A stretch of DNA of 64,000 nt from Caldifermentibacillus hisashii (GCF_027568575.1 NZ_JANUVP010000021.1), one strand, 5' to 3'; shown: positions 17,891-27,422, numbered from the stretch's first letter. Numbers and translations are program-made. The notes: generated by a model from the letters alone, not told the origin.

Positions 17891-18553
17891 TTAAGCTGGC
17901 TTAAATGGATGATCTCTCTTTTTCCCGGAGAAAGTTTGCACCCCTTGGATAAACAGTTCAACCTGCATATTGGTATATTCATCTAGAGTGTATATTTTTT
18001 GTAATGCCCACCGGCGGAAGCTCCACATTTGCCCATGAACAAAAATATTATGAGCCAACAATTTTATTTCTTTATCATTTAAAAGCAGCCCGTAGTTTTC
18101 ACTAAACAATTGAATCAACTGTTCAAACATAGCCACCATTTGCATTTCCTTTTTCAAAACATATGGCAACGATTCTTTTGTCAATGATTTCGCCTCTTGA
18201 TATAACACCAAAACCTCATCCTGCATTTCATCAATCACCAGGAAATATGAAGTAATTCCTTCCCGAATCGTTTCAATGGTGACTTTTTTCAAATCAAGTG
18301 CGTCCTGAATTTTCGACTGAACTTCATCATATATTTGATCACAAACTAAATATAAAATATCTTCCTTTGAACGAATGTATTCATAAAGGGTTCCAATACT
18401 GAAACCGGCTTTGCGGGCAATCTCCCTTGTCGTCGTACGATGAAATCCCTTCTCCTTAAAAAGAGAGATGGCCCCTTTAACCATTTGCTCCCGGCGAATA
18501 TTAATCAATCGCTCATCTTTTACGGAAGCGTAGACTTTTTGTTTTTCTGCCAA
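17891..18553 (-). CDS. fadR: TetR-family repressor, FadR-like
   Basis: A 220-residue TetR regulator. The helix-turn-helix at about 27-72 includes TTTREIARKAGFSIGTLYEY; the C-terminal half is the ligand domain. In Bacillus, FadR-type TetR proteins bind long-chain acyl-CoA and release fatty-acid degradation promoters. Its place inside this acyl-CoA cluster and the TGAnTGA-type palindrome before fadF support the same job. TTG 18553 is the likely start (AGGTGG just upstream). Assignment to FadR rather than another TetR acyl-CoA sensor is inference. Confidence 0.75.
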   Translation of the reverse strand: MAEKQKVYASVKDERLINIRREQMVKGAISLFKEKGFHRTTTREIARKAGFSIGTLYEYIRSKEDILYLVCDQIYDEVQSKIQDALDLKKVTIETIREGITSYFLVIDEMQDEVLVLYQEAKSLTKESLPYVLKKEMQMVAMFEQLIQLFSENYGLLLNDKEIKLLAHNIFVHGQMWSFRRWALQKIYTLDEYTNMQVELFIQGVQTFSGKKRDHPFKPA

Positions 18554-18586
18554 AGGACCACCTGCTTTCCGTTAAGACTTTCTTAA

Positions 18587-19720
18587 TTAGAGCATCCGGG
18601 AAATGACTAAACGCTGAATTTCTTGGGTACCTTCATAAATTTGAGTTATTTTTGCATCACGCATAAATCTTTCCACTGGATATTCTTTTGTATATCCATA
18701 ACCGCCGAAAACTTGAACAGCTTCGGTCGTTACCTTCATGGCTGTATCTCCGGCAAATAATTTAGCCATGGCAGACGCTTTTCCATAAGGCAGTCCGGCC
18801 GATTCCAACCAAGCTGCTTGATATGTTAATAGTCTTGCCGCTTCAATATTTGTTGCCATATCTGCTAATTTAAACGATATCCCTTGATTGGCGATAATCG
18901 GTTTCCCAAATTGGACCCGTTCTTTTGCATAACTAACGGCAGCATCTAATGCACCTTGGGCAATACCGACTGCTTGAGCCGCAATCCCGTTTCTTCCTCC
19001 ATCTAATGTCATCATTGCAATTTTAAAGCCTTGACCTTCTTCACCTAAAACATTTTCTTGCGGCACGATACAATCTTCAAAAATGATTTCCGTTGTCGGG
19101 GATGAACGAATACCCATTTTCTTTTCTTTTTTCCCTACTTTAAATCCGGAAAAGTTGCTTTCTACAATAAATGCAGTCGTCCCTTTATGTTTTGACTCAG
19201 GGTCCGTGGTGGCAAAAACGACATAAATTTCAGCAACTCCGCCATTGGTAATAAATATTTTCGAACCGTTTAAAACGTAATGATCCCCTTCTTTTCTTGC
19301 CATTGTTTTCATCCCGCCTGCATCTGACCCCGAGCCGGATTCCGTCAGACAGTAAGCTCCGATTTTCTTCCCTTGCGCCATCGGTTTTAAATATTTTTGT
19401 TTCTGTTCTTCTGTTCCAAATTTAAAAATCGGCCAACCGGCAAGCGATGTATGTGCAGATAATGTAACGCCCGTCGAAGCACAAACCCGGGATAATTCCT
19501 CTACCGCAATGGCATAGGCTAAAAAGTCGCTGCCAATACCGCCGTATTCTTCCGGCCATGGAATTCCGGTTAAACCAAGCTCGGCCATTTGATCAAATAT
19601 TTCCCGATCAAATCGTTCCTCTTCATCCCGTTCACTGGCGGTAGGTGCTACTTCATTGATGGCAAAATCACGGACCATTTTTCGAATCATTTCATGTTCT
19701 TCAGATAATGTAAATTGCAT
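18587..19720 (-). CDS. Acyl-CoA dehydrogenase (short/branched-chain type)
   Basis: A 377-residue FAD flavoenzyme that oxidises acyl-CoA to trans-2-enoyl-CoA and passes electrons to ETF. It has the family signatures CLTESGSGSDAGGM near 135, the FAD segment FITNGGVAEIYVVFA, and GGYGYTKEYPVERFMRDAKI near the C-terminus. The catalytic Glu is in TQIYEGTQEIQRLVISR. Start after AAGGGGG. It lies 47 nt behind a paralogue of very similar size, so the pair may split chain-length or branched substrates. Exact substrate cannot be read from sequence. Confidence 0.93.
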   Translation of the reverse strand: MQFTLSEEHEMIRKMVRDFAINEVAPTASERDEEERFDREIFDQMAELGLTGIPWPEEYGGIGSDFLAYAIAVEELSRVCASTGVTLSAHTSLAGWPIFKFGTEEQKQKYLKPMAQGKKIGAYCLTESGSGSDAGGMKTMARKEGDHYVLNGSKIFITNGGVAEIYVVFATTDPESKHKGTTAFIVESNFSGFKVGKKEKKMGIRSSPTTEIIFEDCIVPQENVLGEEGQGFKIAMMTLDGGRNGIAAQAVGIAQGALDAAVSYAKERVQFGKPIIANQGISFKLADMATNIEAARLLTYQAAWLESAGLPYGKASAMAKLFAGDTAMKVTTEAVQVFGGYGYTKEYPVERFMRDAKITQIYEGTQEIQRLVISRML

Positions 19721-19767
19721 AGATATCCCCCTTTTTTTTAAAAACTGATACGATTATGAATGGAAAA

Positions 19768-20898
19768 TTATAAATATTTTGTAATCACGACTTTTTGAAT
19801 TTCATTTGTTCCTTCGTATATTTGGGTTATTTTTGCATCACGAAAATAGCGCTCCACATCATACTCTTTTATATACCCATAGCCGCCAAAAATTTGGATC
19901 GCTTCGGTCGTTACCTCCATTGCCGTATTGGAAGCAAACATTTTCGCCATGGAAGCTTCTTTTGAACAGTTTATTCCTGTCCCTTTCAAGTAGGCAGCTC
20001 GATAAACGAGTAATTTCGCCGCTTCAATCTGTGTCGCCATCTCAGCTAATTTAAAACTAATGCCTTGGTTTTCAATAATCGGAACCCCGAATTGCCTCCG
20101 CTCTTTTGCATAAGCGTTGGCTTGTAAAAATGCCCCTTCTGCAATACCTAAAGCTTGGGCGGCAATTCCAATTCGTCCCGCATCAAGGTTGGCCATGGCA
20201 ATTTTATAGCCTTCTCCTTCTTTGCCGAGCCGTTGACTTTCATGGACACGAAGATGATCAAACATAATTTGGACTGTTTTGGAACCATGCAAGCCCATCT
20301 TTTGCTCATTTTTACCGATGATAAAACCCGGTGTATTTTTTTCGACAATAAATGCGGTAATTCCTTTAGAACCGAGGGCGGGATTTGTTTTTACGAAGAC
20401 AATATATACATCCGCTTCCCCGCCGTTTGTTATAAATATCTTACTGCCGTTAATGACATAATGATCGCCATCTTTAACCGCCCTTGTTGAAAGACTGCCT
20501 ACATCCGAGCCGGCATTCGGTTCAGTTAAGCAAAAGGCACCTAGGTACTTTCCGCTTGCCAATTTTGGGATATATTGCTGCTTTTGCTCTTCTGTCCCAA
20601 AGTTCAAAATCGGATAGGTACCGACCGAGGTATGCACGGATAAAATAACTGCAAGTGTCGGACTCACTTTCGCTATTTCATGAATTGCCATCATATAGGC
20701 GGTGAAATCCATTCCGGTACCGCCATATTCGATTGGAATCGGGATTCCCATTAAACCGAGTTCCCCCATTTTTTTTATGAGATGTCGGGGAAACTGTCCC
20801 GCTTCCATGTTTGAAACAAAGGGCGCAATCTCTTTTTCAGCAAAATCTCGAACCATTTTCTGGAGCAACAATTGTTCTTCGGTAAATTGCAGATGCAT
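19768..20898 (-). CDS. Acyl-CoA dehydrogenase
   Basis: A 376-residue acyl-CoA dehydrogenase of the AcdA/MmgC type: CLTEPNAGSDVGSLSTRA near 135, FITNGGEADVYIVFVKT, GGYGYIKEYDVERYFRDAKI and catalytic Glu in TQIYEGTNEIQKVVI. The first residues read MHLQFTEEQLLLQKMV. It follows the hydroxybutyryl-CoA dehydrogenase gene by about 55 nt in the same operon. In B. subtilis the equivalent position next to fadF and rpoE is held by acdA. Butyryl/short-chain use would fit the neighbouring IcmF and Hbd, but is inferred. Confidence 0.93.
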   Translation of the reverse strand: MHLQFTEEQLLLQKMVRDFAEKEIAPFVSNMEAGQFPRHLIKKMGELGLMGIPIPIEYGGTGMDFTAYMMAIHEIAKVSPTLAVILSVHTSVGTYPILNFGTEEQKQQYIPKLASGKYLGAFCLTEPNAGSDVGSLSTRAVKDGDHYVINGSKIFITNGGEADVYIVFVKTNPALGSKGITAFIVEKNTPGFIIGKNEQKMGLHGSKTVQIMFDHLRVHESQRLGKEGEGYKIAMANLDAGRIGIAAQALGIAEGAFLQANAYAKERRQFGVPIIENQGISFKLAEMATQIEAAKLLVYRAAYLKGTGINCSKEASMAKMFASNTAMEVTTEAIQIFGGYGYIKEYDVERYFRDAKITQIYEGTNEIQKVVITKYL

Positions 20899-20952
20899 AT
20901 ATGTTTGCCCCTTTCTGTGTTGTCTTTGAAAAGTAGAAAATATTTGTTTCGT

Positions 20953-21804
20953 TTACTTATATACGTAAAACCCGCGGCCGGTTTTTCTGCCTAACCAACC
21001 GGCACTTACATATTTCCGTAATAATGGACATGGCCGGTACTTATCATCACCTAAACCTTCAAACAATGTCTCCATTATAAACAGACATGTATCCAGCCCG
21101 ATCATATCCGCCAATGTTAGCGGACCCATCGGATGGTTCATACCAAGTTTCATGACACTGTCAATGGCTTCTTTTGAGGCAACACCCTCATATAATGCAT
21201 AAATGGCTTCATTGATCATCGGAATTAAAATGCGGTTTGAGACAAAACCGGGAAAATCATTTACCTCAACCGGTTCTTTATTCAAATTTCTTGCAATCGT
21301 ATAAATTATTTTATATGTTTCATCACTCGTTGCCAGCCCGCGGATAACTTCAACCAGTTTCATAACTGGCACCGGATTCATAAAATGCATACCGATTACC
21401 TTTTCCGGCCGACTTGTTACCGATGCGATTTCTGTTATCGGCAAGGATGATGTATTTGTAGCTAAAATCGTTTCTTTTGGAGTGATTTCATCCAGCTGTC
21501 GGAAAATACTTTTTTTCGTCTCCATATTTTCTATGACGGCTTCAATGACGACATCGCATGTTGAGCCGTCCTCAAGATTGGTTGATGAACTCATCCGGTT
21601 AATGATAGCTGTCTTTTCCTCTTCGGTCATTTTTCCTTTCGCTACCTGTTTTGTAAGTCGCCCGTATATACCAGCCATCCCTTTGTCCACTGCCTCTTGA
21701 TTGATGTCCTGTAATATGACTTCATAGCCTGCTTGTGCACAAACTTGGGCAATCCCTGAACCCATTTGGCCACTACCTACAACCATAATTTTTTGTACAT
21801 CCAT
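20953..21804 (-). CDS. hbd: 3-hydroxybutyryl-CoA dehydrogenase
   Basis: A 283-residue NAD(P)-dependent enzyme of the Hbd/MmgB family oxidising 3-hydroxyacyl-CoA to 3-oxoacyl-CoA (or the reverse). The Rossmann loop is VGSGQMGSGIAQ at 9-20. The catalytic His-Glu pair lies in GMHFMNPVPVMKLVEVI. The substrate-binding NDFPGFVSNRIL and C-terminal LADMIGLDT segments are present. It sits between thiolase and acyl-CoA dehydrogenase genes. No enoyl-CoA hydratase gene is present in the cluster, so that step must be encoded elsewhere. Confidence 0.95.
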   Translation of the reverse strand: MDVQKIMVVGSGQMGSGIAQVCAQAGYEVILQDINQEAVDKGMAGIYGRLTKQVAKGKMTEEEKTAIINRMSSSTNLEDGSTCDVVIEAVIENMETKKSIFRQLDEITPKETILATNTSSLPITEIASVTSRPEKVIGMHFMNPVPVMKLVEVIRGLATSDETYKIIYTIARNLNKEPVEVNDFPGFVSNRILIPMINEAIYALYEGVASKEAIDSVMKLGMNHPMGPLTLADMIGLDTCLFIMETLFEGLGDDKYRPCPLLRKYVSAGWLGRKTGRGFYVYK

Positions 21805-22027
21805 CTGTTCTACCTCCCGTTGAAAAATTTTTCTATATTAAGTCCCATTTGGTATTTAAATCCACCGGCAATATCGCTCATTGTTACCGGTTGGCTTTCA
21901 AAATATGAAATTTCGATTTCGATAATGAATGGTCATATGCCACTAGTATTTGATAAAACCCAACTGTCAGCATGTTTTAGAAATGACTCGTGCCTCGATG
22001 TTCGTTTTTAAAATAGCACCCTTCCAC

Positions 22028-23215
22028 TTATTGTTTCGGGACTTCAATTAAAATAGCATCCCCTTGACCGCCGCCGGAACAAATAGCTGCTATTCCAAGG
22101 CCACCGCCTCTTCTTCTCAATTCATAGGCTAATGTTAAAATAATTCTCGCCCCGCTTGCTCCGATTGGATGTCCTAAAGCAACGGCACCGCCATTTACAT
22201 TCACCTTTTCCAAATCCAATCCGGCAATTTGTGCGGACGCAAGTGTAACCGCTGAAAATGCCTCATTAATTTCAAACAGATCAATGTCTTTCGCAGTTTT
22301 ACCGACTTTTTCCAACAATAGATTAATAACCAGTCCTGGAGTCTTCGGGAAATCTTTTGCCTCTACCGCTACCGTCGCATTGGCAAGAATTTTTGCCAGC
22401 GGTTTTTTCCCTTGTTTTTCCGCTTTTTCTTCACTCATTAAAACTAATGCACAAGCACCATCGTTAACCCCCGGTGCATTTCCTGCGGTGATGGTTCCAT
22501 TTTTATCAAAGGCAGGTTTGAGATTGGCTAATTTTTCTAATGACGTATCTTTCCTTGGTGCTTCATCTGTTGATACAACAATCGGCTGCCCCTTCCTCTG
22601 CATAATTTCAACCGGAACAATTTCTTCTTGAAGCGTTCCGGACTCGATTGCGGCACATGCCCGCTCATGACTGCGTAATGCCCATTGATCCTGTGCTTCC
22701 CGGGTCAGTCCCAATTCCTCGGCAGTACTGTTTCCGTATGTTCCCATATGAACACCGGTAAAACTGCAGGTGAGACCGTCATAAATCATTAAGTCGATAA
22801 GCTGTCCATGGCCCATCCGGTAACCGGTTCTTGCCTTTGGTAAAATATACGGGGCATTGGACATCGATTCCATTCCACCGGCAACAATTGTCTCTTTTTC
22901 GCCGGCACGAATAAGCAAATCAGCCAAAGCAACACTTCTCATCCCTGAAGCACAAACTTTATTAATCGTCTCTGTACTTGTTTGCCACGGGATATTGGCG
23001 TTCCGTGCTGCCTGCCTTGATGGTAATTGACCTTGACCGCCTTGTAAAACCGTACCAAGTAAAACATGTTCCACTTCTTCCGGTTGAACGTTTGCTCTTT
23101 CTAGCGCCCCTTTAATGGCTACTCCGCCCAATTCCGTTGCGGATAAACCGCTTAAACTGCCGTTTAATTTCCCAAACGGTGTTCTTGCCCCTTCTAAAAT
23201 AACCGTTTTTCCCAT
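22028..23215 (-). CDS. Acetyl-CoA acetyltransferase (thiolase)
   Basis: A 395-residue thiolase carrying out the last step of beta-oxidation (or acetoacetyl-CoA formation). The acyl-enzyme Cys88 is in INKVCASGMRS. The His of GGAVALGHPIGASGARI and the second Cys of AICSGGGQGDA complete the active site. Length matches MmgA/ThlA. It is preceded by a 414-bp gap that carries a dispersed repeat and a candidate promoter, so it may start its own transcript rather than be read from fadF. Confidence 0.95.
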   Translation of the reverse strand: MGKTVILEGARTPFGKLNGSLSGLSATELGGVAIKGALERANVQPEEVEHVLLGTVLQGGQGQLPSRQAARNANIPWQTSTETINKVCASGMRSVALADLLIRAGEKETIVAGGMESMSNAPYILPKARTGYRMGHGQLIDLMIYDGLTCSFTGVHMGTYGNSTAEELGLTREAQDQWALRSHERACAAIESGTLQEEIVPVEIMQRKGQPIVVSTDEAPRKDTSLEKLANLKPAFDKNGTITAGNAPGVNDGACALVLMSEEKAEKQGKKPLAKILANATVAVEAKDFPKTPGLVINLLLEKVGKTAKDIDLFEINEAFSAVTLASAQIAGLDLEKVNVNGGAVALGHPIGASGARIILTLAYELRRRGGGLGIAAICSGGGQGDAILIEVPKQ

Positions 23216-23268
23216 AAAAATCCCCCTTATAAAATATAAGTATCTTAAAAACTATGTATATAGTTTTT

Positions 23269-23400
23269 TTAATACGTTAAGAAAGTATAAATTTCCAGCA
23301 AAGAAGCGAATTCGACGTAGTTGGAAATTTTAAGAATTAAGTATAAGTGCTCTTGCGGCTTTGCCATCGCCTAAAGGCTCGGACGCCCGAGTTTTCTTTA
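23269..23400 (-). repeat. Dispersed intergenic repeat, copy B (full, minus strand)
   Basis: Read on the minus strand it begins AAAGAAAACTCGGGCGTCCG, contains TACGTCGAATTCGCTTC and ends near TTAACGTATT. It matches the full copy at 60350-60487 along its length. It would lie in the leader of the thiolase transcript if the promoter at 23489-23517 is used. Confidence 0.8.
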
Positions 23401-23488
23401 AAATTGAACAAATTTCCTTTCTACCCAGCTTCTTGTACTTCTAAAACAATTCCAAAGCCCGTTCACCCCTATTGTTAACGGTTACAAA

Positions 23489-23517
23489 ATTATGCAGATG
23501 ATAGAAAAGCTCTTGAA
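23489..23517 (-). promoter_or_regulatory. Candidate promoter for the thiolase-to-icmF operon
   Basis: Minus strand: TTCAAG (23517-23512), 17-bp spacer, CATAAT (23494-23489). The -35 is weak. It would give a leader of about 270 nt. Confidence 0.35.
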
Positions 23518-23523
23518 ACACAT

Positions 23524-23541
23524 TGACTGAACGCTCGCTCG
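23524..23541. promoter_or_regulatory. Possible FadR-type operator
   Basis: TGACTGAACGCTCGCTCG, immediately upstream of the candidate thiolase promoter. It resembles the reverse complement of the clearer palindrome before fadF (TGACTGAATGCTCATTCA) at 14 of 18 positions. Binding by the local TetR protein is inferred. Confidence 0.4.
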
Positions 23542-23559
23542 ATGATGTATCTAAAGGTA

Positions 23560-23589
23560 GAGGGGAAATCTAATCCATCCCCTCCACTA
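23560..23589 (-). terminator. Hairpin after fadF
   Basis: GAGGGGA pairs with TCCCCTC around a 12-nt loop, about 40 bp past the fadF stop. No strong T run follows on the minus strand, so efficiency as a terminator is uncertain. Confidence 0.4.
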
Positions 23590-23629
23590 TCTATTAATAT
23601 AATAAATTTATTTTTTGCTCATGACAAAT

Positions 23630-25744
23630 TTACGAAACTAATTCTTTTCTTTCACCGCAAACGGCTTTTTCCAATATTTCAGCCACATCGTATGTTTTTA
23701 CGGTTTCTTCTACTTCTTTTGCCTTCGTTCCGTCTGATAACATTGTTAAGCAATACGGGCAGCCGGAACTGATAATATTCGGATTTACTTTTAACGCTTG
23801 TTCGGTTCTGGCAACATTAATCCGATGACCGGTATCTTCTTCCGTCCACATGAGACCACCGCCTGCACCACAGCACATGCCTGTTTCACGGTTTCTTTCC
23901 ATTTCCACCAATTTCACCCCTTTGATGGCTTTCAAAATTTCCCGCGGCGGATCATACACTTCATTGTAACGACCGAGATAACATGAGTCATGGAAGGTAA
24001 TCGTTTCATTAACTTCATAAATTGGTTTTAATTTTCCTTTTTTCACGAGATCAAACAAAATTTCGGTATGGTGGTAAACTTCAGCTTTTAAACCAAAGTC
24101 CGGATACTCATTTTTAAAAATATTGTATGCGTGCGGGTCAATCGTGATAATTTTCTTTACATCATTTTTCTCAAATTCCTCAATATTTTTTGTTGCCAGT
24201 TCTTGGAAGAGAAATTCGTTACCGAGACGACGAGCCGTATCCCCGGAATTTCTTTCTTTATTTCCTAAAATCGCAAATTTCACGCCTGCTTCATTTAGCA
24301 ATCTGGCAAAGGATAGGGCAATTTTTTGGCTTCGGTTATCATAGGACCCCATGGAACCAACCCAGAATAAGTATTCGAATTCTTCCCCTTTTTTCTTCAG
24401 TTCTTTTACCGTTGGGATTTCCACATCATCACGAAGGTCACGCCAATTTTCCCGATCTTTCTTGTTCAAGCCCCACGGATTGCCTTGTTTTTCAATATTT
24501 TGAATGGCACGCTGGGCATCAGGTTTCATTTTTCCTTCCGTTAAAACAAGATAACGACGAAGGTCAATAATTTTATCCACATGTTCATTCATAACCGGAC
24601 ATTGATCTTCACAGTTCCGACAAGTTGTACAAGCCCAAATTTCTTCTTCGGTAATAATATCACCGATTAAATTTTTATCATAAATTGATGTTGCTGCCGA
24701 TTCTTGTGCCCCGAGGCCTCTTGCTTGCAGTGCCAATTGATTGCCTACTGAATTCGAAAATAGGAATCCGGGTACCCAAGGTGTTTTTGATGTGACGGCC
24801 GCTCCATAATTGGTCAAATGGTCACGCATCTTTACAATTAAGTCCATCGGCGACAACATTTTCCCCGTACCAGTTGCCGGACACATATTGGTACAGCGCC
24901 CGCACTCAACGCATGCATATAGATCCACCAATTGGTATTGGGTGAAATCCGTTATTTTCCCGGCACCAAAGGATTCTTGTGTTTCATCTTCAAAATCAAT
25001 CGGCCGGAGTTTACCGGGATTATCTAACCGATTTAAGAACACGTTAGCCGGACCTGCAATTAAGTGCGCATGCTTGGATTGCGGTACATAAACTAAGAAT
25101 GTTAGTAAAACGAGTAAGTGAATCCACCAAGCTATGTAAAATACAACAATACTTGCTGTTTTACCAATCCAAGAAAATCCAGTAGCAATTAATGAAGCTA
25201 TCGGTTCTGTCCAAGTAGGTTCATGGCCGTGCCAAATTTGCGCCATTCCGTTTCCGACTAAAACGGATATCATCAAACTTCCAATAAATATAAGAACGAG
25301 TCCGTTTTTTAGACCGCGTTTCAAACGAACCAGTTTCTCAATATACCGCCGATAAAATGCCCAAACAACCGCAACTAAAATAATGAATGTAACAATTTCT
25401 TGGAAGAAGGTGAATCCCGGATACAATGGTCCAAAAGGCAAGTGGACGCCGGGAATTAACCCCTTCGCAATGAAATCGATGGCACCAAATTGGACAAGAA
25501 TGAATCCATAGAAAAACATGACATGAATGGCACCACTTTTTTTATCTTTCAGCAATTTCTTTTGACCAAATACATAAACCCATATTTTCTGAAAGCGTTC
25601 TTTACATTTACGGTCAAATTCTTCTTTTTTCCCTAATTTAATATAGGAGAGTCTTGTTTTTATGAGATAGATAAATAAATATACCCCGTAAGCGATTACA
25701 GCAATTGTAGCAATCCAGTTAACCGCTAGCAATGATTGGCTCAT
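23630..25744 (-). CDS. fadF: Membrane Fe-S oxidoreductase FadF
   Basis: A 704-residue protein of the FadF/YwjF family, thought to pass electrons from ETF and acyl-CoA dehydrogenases to the quinone pool. The N-terminal 250 residues form about five or six membrane helices (nitrate reductase gamma-like). Two 4Fe-4S motifs follow: CVECGRCTNMCPATG near 280 and CTTCRNCEDQCPV near 370. Two CCG-type domains form the C-terminal half (SCYLGRY and GMCCGAGGG). It heads the acyl-CoA cluster and is divergent from clsB, as in B. subtilis. A FadR-type box overlaps its promoter. Confidence 0.93.
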   Translation of the reverse strand: MSQSLLAVNWIATIAVIAYGVYLFIYLIKTRLSYIKLGKKEEFDRKCKERFQKIWVYVFGQKKLLKDKKSGAIHVMFFYGFILVQFGAIDFIAKGLIPGVHLPFGPLYPGFTFFQEIVTFIILVAVVWAFYRRYIEKLVRLKRGLKNGLVLIFIGSLMISVLVGNGMAQIWHGHEPTWTEPIASLIATGFSWIGKTASIVVFYIAWWIHLLVLLTFLVYVPQSKHAHLIAGPANVFLNRLDNPGKLRPIDFEDETQESFGAGKITDFTQYQLVDLYACVECGRCTNMCPATGTGKMLSPMDLIVKMRDHLTNYGAAVTSKTPWVPGFLFSNSVGNQLALQARGLGAQESAATSIYDKNLIGDIITEEEIWACTTCRNCEDQCPVMNEHVDKIIDLRRYLVLTEGKMKPDAQRAIQNIEKQGNPWGLNKKDRENWRDLRDDVEIPTVKELKKKGEEFEYLFWVGSMGSYDNRSQKIALSFARLLNEAGVKFAILGNKERNSGDTARRLGNEFLFQELATKNIEEFEKNDVKKIITIDPHAYNIFKNEYPDFGLKAEVYHHTEILFDLVKKGKLKPIYEVNETITFHDSCYLGRYNEVYDPPREILKAIKGVKLVEMERNRETGMCCGAGGGLMWTEEDTGHRINVARTEQALKVNPNIISSGCPYCLTMLSDGTKAKEVEETVKTYDVAEILEKAVCGERKELVS

Positions 25745-25819
25745 TATGTTTCCCCCTTTTTCGTAATCCCAATCCCCATGATGATTTTTTTAAACAACAG
25801 TCCTTATTCACTTACTTCT

Positions 25820-25848
25820 ATTATATAATGAATGAGCATTCAGTCAAT
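25820..25848 (-). promoter_or_regulatory. fadF promoter with FadR-type operator
   Basis: Minus strand: TTGACT (25847-25842), a 16-bp spacer, and TATAAT (25825-25820). The palindrome TGAATGAGCATTCAGTCA (25829-25846) fills the space between the hexamers and fits the B. subtilis FadR consensus TGAATGAnTAnTCATTCA apart from a few positions. A repressor bound there would block RNA polymerase. Confidence 0.75.
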
Positions 25849-26115
25849 AATTTTGTTTGTTTTTTTAAAAAATTATTTATACGAGCTGCTATGTAATTGA
25901 CTTGTTAAGGACCAAAAAAGGTCTTTTGAGAATTTTACGCAAAAAATAGTATGATTTTTATTTATAATACCACAATTCTTTTAGTTTTGGCATTTGTTTT
26001 TTAGGAAAACTTCTTCGGGCTCACCCTTGATTGTATAACCTAATGCGGTTTGGGGAAACTATCCTTTTAGTTCAAAAGTTCAATTTAAATTGTTCGTTAC
26101 GGGAGGGTGCCCCCC
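25849..26115. other. fadF-clsB divergent gap
   Basis: Apart from the fadF promoter, this AT-rich stretch shows no gene. A GGGAGGG at 26101-26107 is the ribosome binding site of clsB. Confidence 0.5.
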
Positions 26116-27315
26116 TTGCATATAATCTTTCTGTTTTTTATCATTCCTTTCCTAGTGATTGTTTTGCTTTTTGTTGACTTTTATTTTGGAAGGAAGCAAC
26201 ACTTACAGAATATGCATATATACCAATTTCCAATACGCCACAGTAATATTGATATTTTTATCAATGGGACAGAGCTTTTTAGACAAATGGTTCAAGATAT
26301 GAAAACAGCCCGTCATCATATTCATGTACTGTTTTATATTTTTCGTGATGACCCGTTTGGCAGCCTTGTTCTCGAATTAATGGAAAAAAAGGTTAATGAG
26401 GGGATTGAGGTCAGGCTTTTAATTGATTGGCTCGGAAGTTTACAATTTCCCCGTAGACGGATGAAGGAATTACGAAAGAAGGGAATTGAAATCGCCTTTT
26501 GTCATGTGCCGAGGTTCCCATTTTTTCTATATACATCCCAAAGCCGCAATCATCGAAAAATTATTGTCATTGACGGGAAAATTGGTTTTCTTGGCGGTTT
26601 TAATATTGGTAAGGAATATGTGAACCGAGATGAAGTGTTAAATCCTTGGCGAGACTGCCATGTTCGTTTTACCGGAGAAGGTGTTCAAGATCTACAAACA
26701 CAGTTTTTAACCGATTGGAAAAAGGCAACGAATGTTAAAATGAAAAAATCGAACTATTTCCCTGTCTTACCAAAGGGGGATATCAAACATCGCTTTTATT
26801 CTTTTGAGGGCAAGGATCTTGAGGAAAAAATTTGCGAATTGTTACGATCAGCAAAACGAAAAATTGTTATCGGAACACCGTATTTTATACCGGGGAAAAA
26901 AGCCTTTTCCGAATTAAAACAATCTCTTAAAAGATGTGTAGACATTACCTTGATTGTTCCGGAAATTAGTGATCATCCGTTTATCAAGGAAGCATCTTAT
27001 CGGTATTTACGGCAACTTTTAAAACTTGGATGTAAAGTTTATCAGTACCGAAGCGGATTTTATCACGCCAAAGTTTTTATTATTGATGATGATATTTGTT
27101 CAATCGGGACAGCAAATTTTGATAAAAGAAGTTTTTATTATAATTATGAAATGAACAGCGTTTTTTACGATCGAGAATTGGTTTTGCGCATGTTGGAAAT
27201 TGCTGAAATTGATTTATTGAAATCAACCCCGCTTCATTTTCGAAAACTCGAAAGGCAAAAATTTCATGTTGTGTTAAAAGAATGGATTGCCTTTGTTCTT
27301 TCACCTTTGTTGTAA
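26116..27315 (+). CDS. clsB: Cardiolipin synthase family protein ClsB (YwjE)
   Basis: A 399-residue phospholipase D superfamily enzyme that joins phosphatidyl groups to make cardiolipin. One N-terminal membrane helix is seen (about 1-24). Two HKD motifs follow: HRKIIVIDGKIGFLGG near 146 and HAKVFIIDDDICSIGTANFD near 317. TTG 26116 was chosen because the ribosome site GGGAGGG is 8 nt before it; the GTG at 26107 overlaps that site. Length equals B. subtilis YwjE, a minor cardiolipin synthase, and the locus is the same. Confidence 0.9.
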   Translation: MHIIFLFFIIPFLVIVLLFVDFYFGRKQHLQNMHIYQFPIRHSNIDIFINGTELFRQMVQDMKTARHHIHVLFYIFRDDPFGSLVLELMEKKVNEGIEVRLLIDWLGSLQFPRRRMKELRKKGIEIAFCHVPRFPFFLYTSQSRNHRKIIVIDGKIGFLGGFNIGKEYVNRDEVLNPWRDCHVRFTGEGVQDLQTQFLTDWKKATNVKMKKSNYFPVLPKGDIKHRFYSFEGKDLEEKICELLRSAKRKIVIGTPYFIPGKKAFSELKQSLKRCVDITLIVPEISDHPFIKEASYRYLRQLLKLGCKVYQYRSGFYHAKVFIIDDDICSIGTANFDKRSFYYNYEMNSVFYDRELVLRMLEIAEIDLLKSTPLHFRKLERQKFHVVLKEWIAFVLSPLL

Positions 27316-27386
27316 ACAGCCCTTATTACTTGAAGCGGAATCCATAAAATACATCTGTAATTTTTGCTGAAAAAAGTAAATCCATT

Positions 27387-27395
27387 TGGTATAAT
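27387..27395 (+). promoter_or_regulatory. Extended -10 promoter for the coiled-coil gene
   Basis: TGGTATAAT is a perfect extended -10 (TGnTATAAT) 28 bp before the start codon. No good -35 is placed 17 bp upstream, which extended -10 promoters tolerate. Confidence 0.6.
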
Positions 27396-27422
27396 TATTA
27401 AAAACTGCTGGGAGGTGGTGTC

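Noticed and set aside
24190..24570. 126-codon plus-strand frame inside fadF
   Set aside because: Antisense to a conserved Fe-S protein; no domain resemblance.
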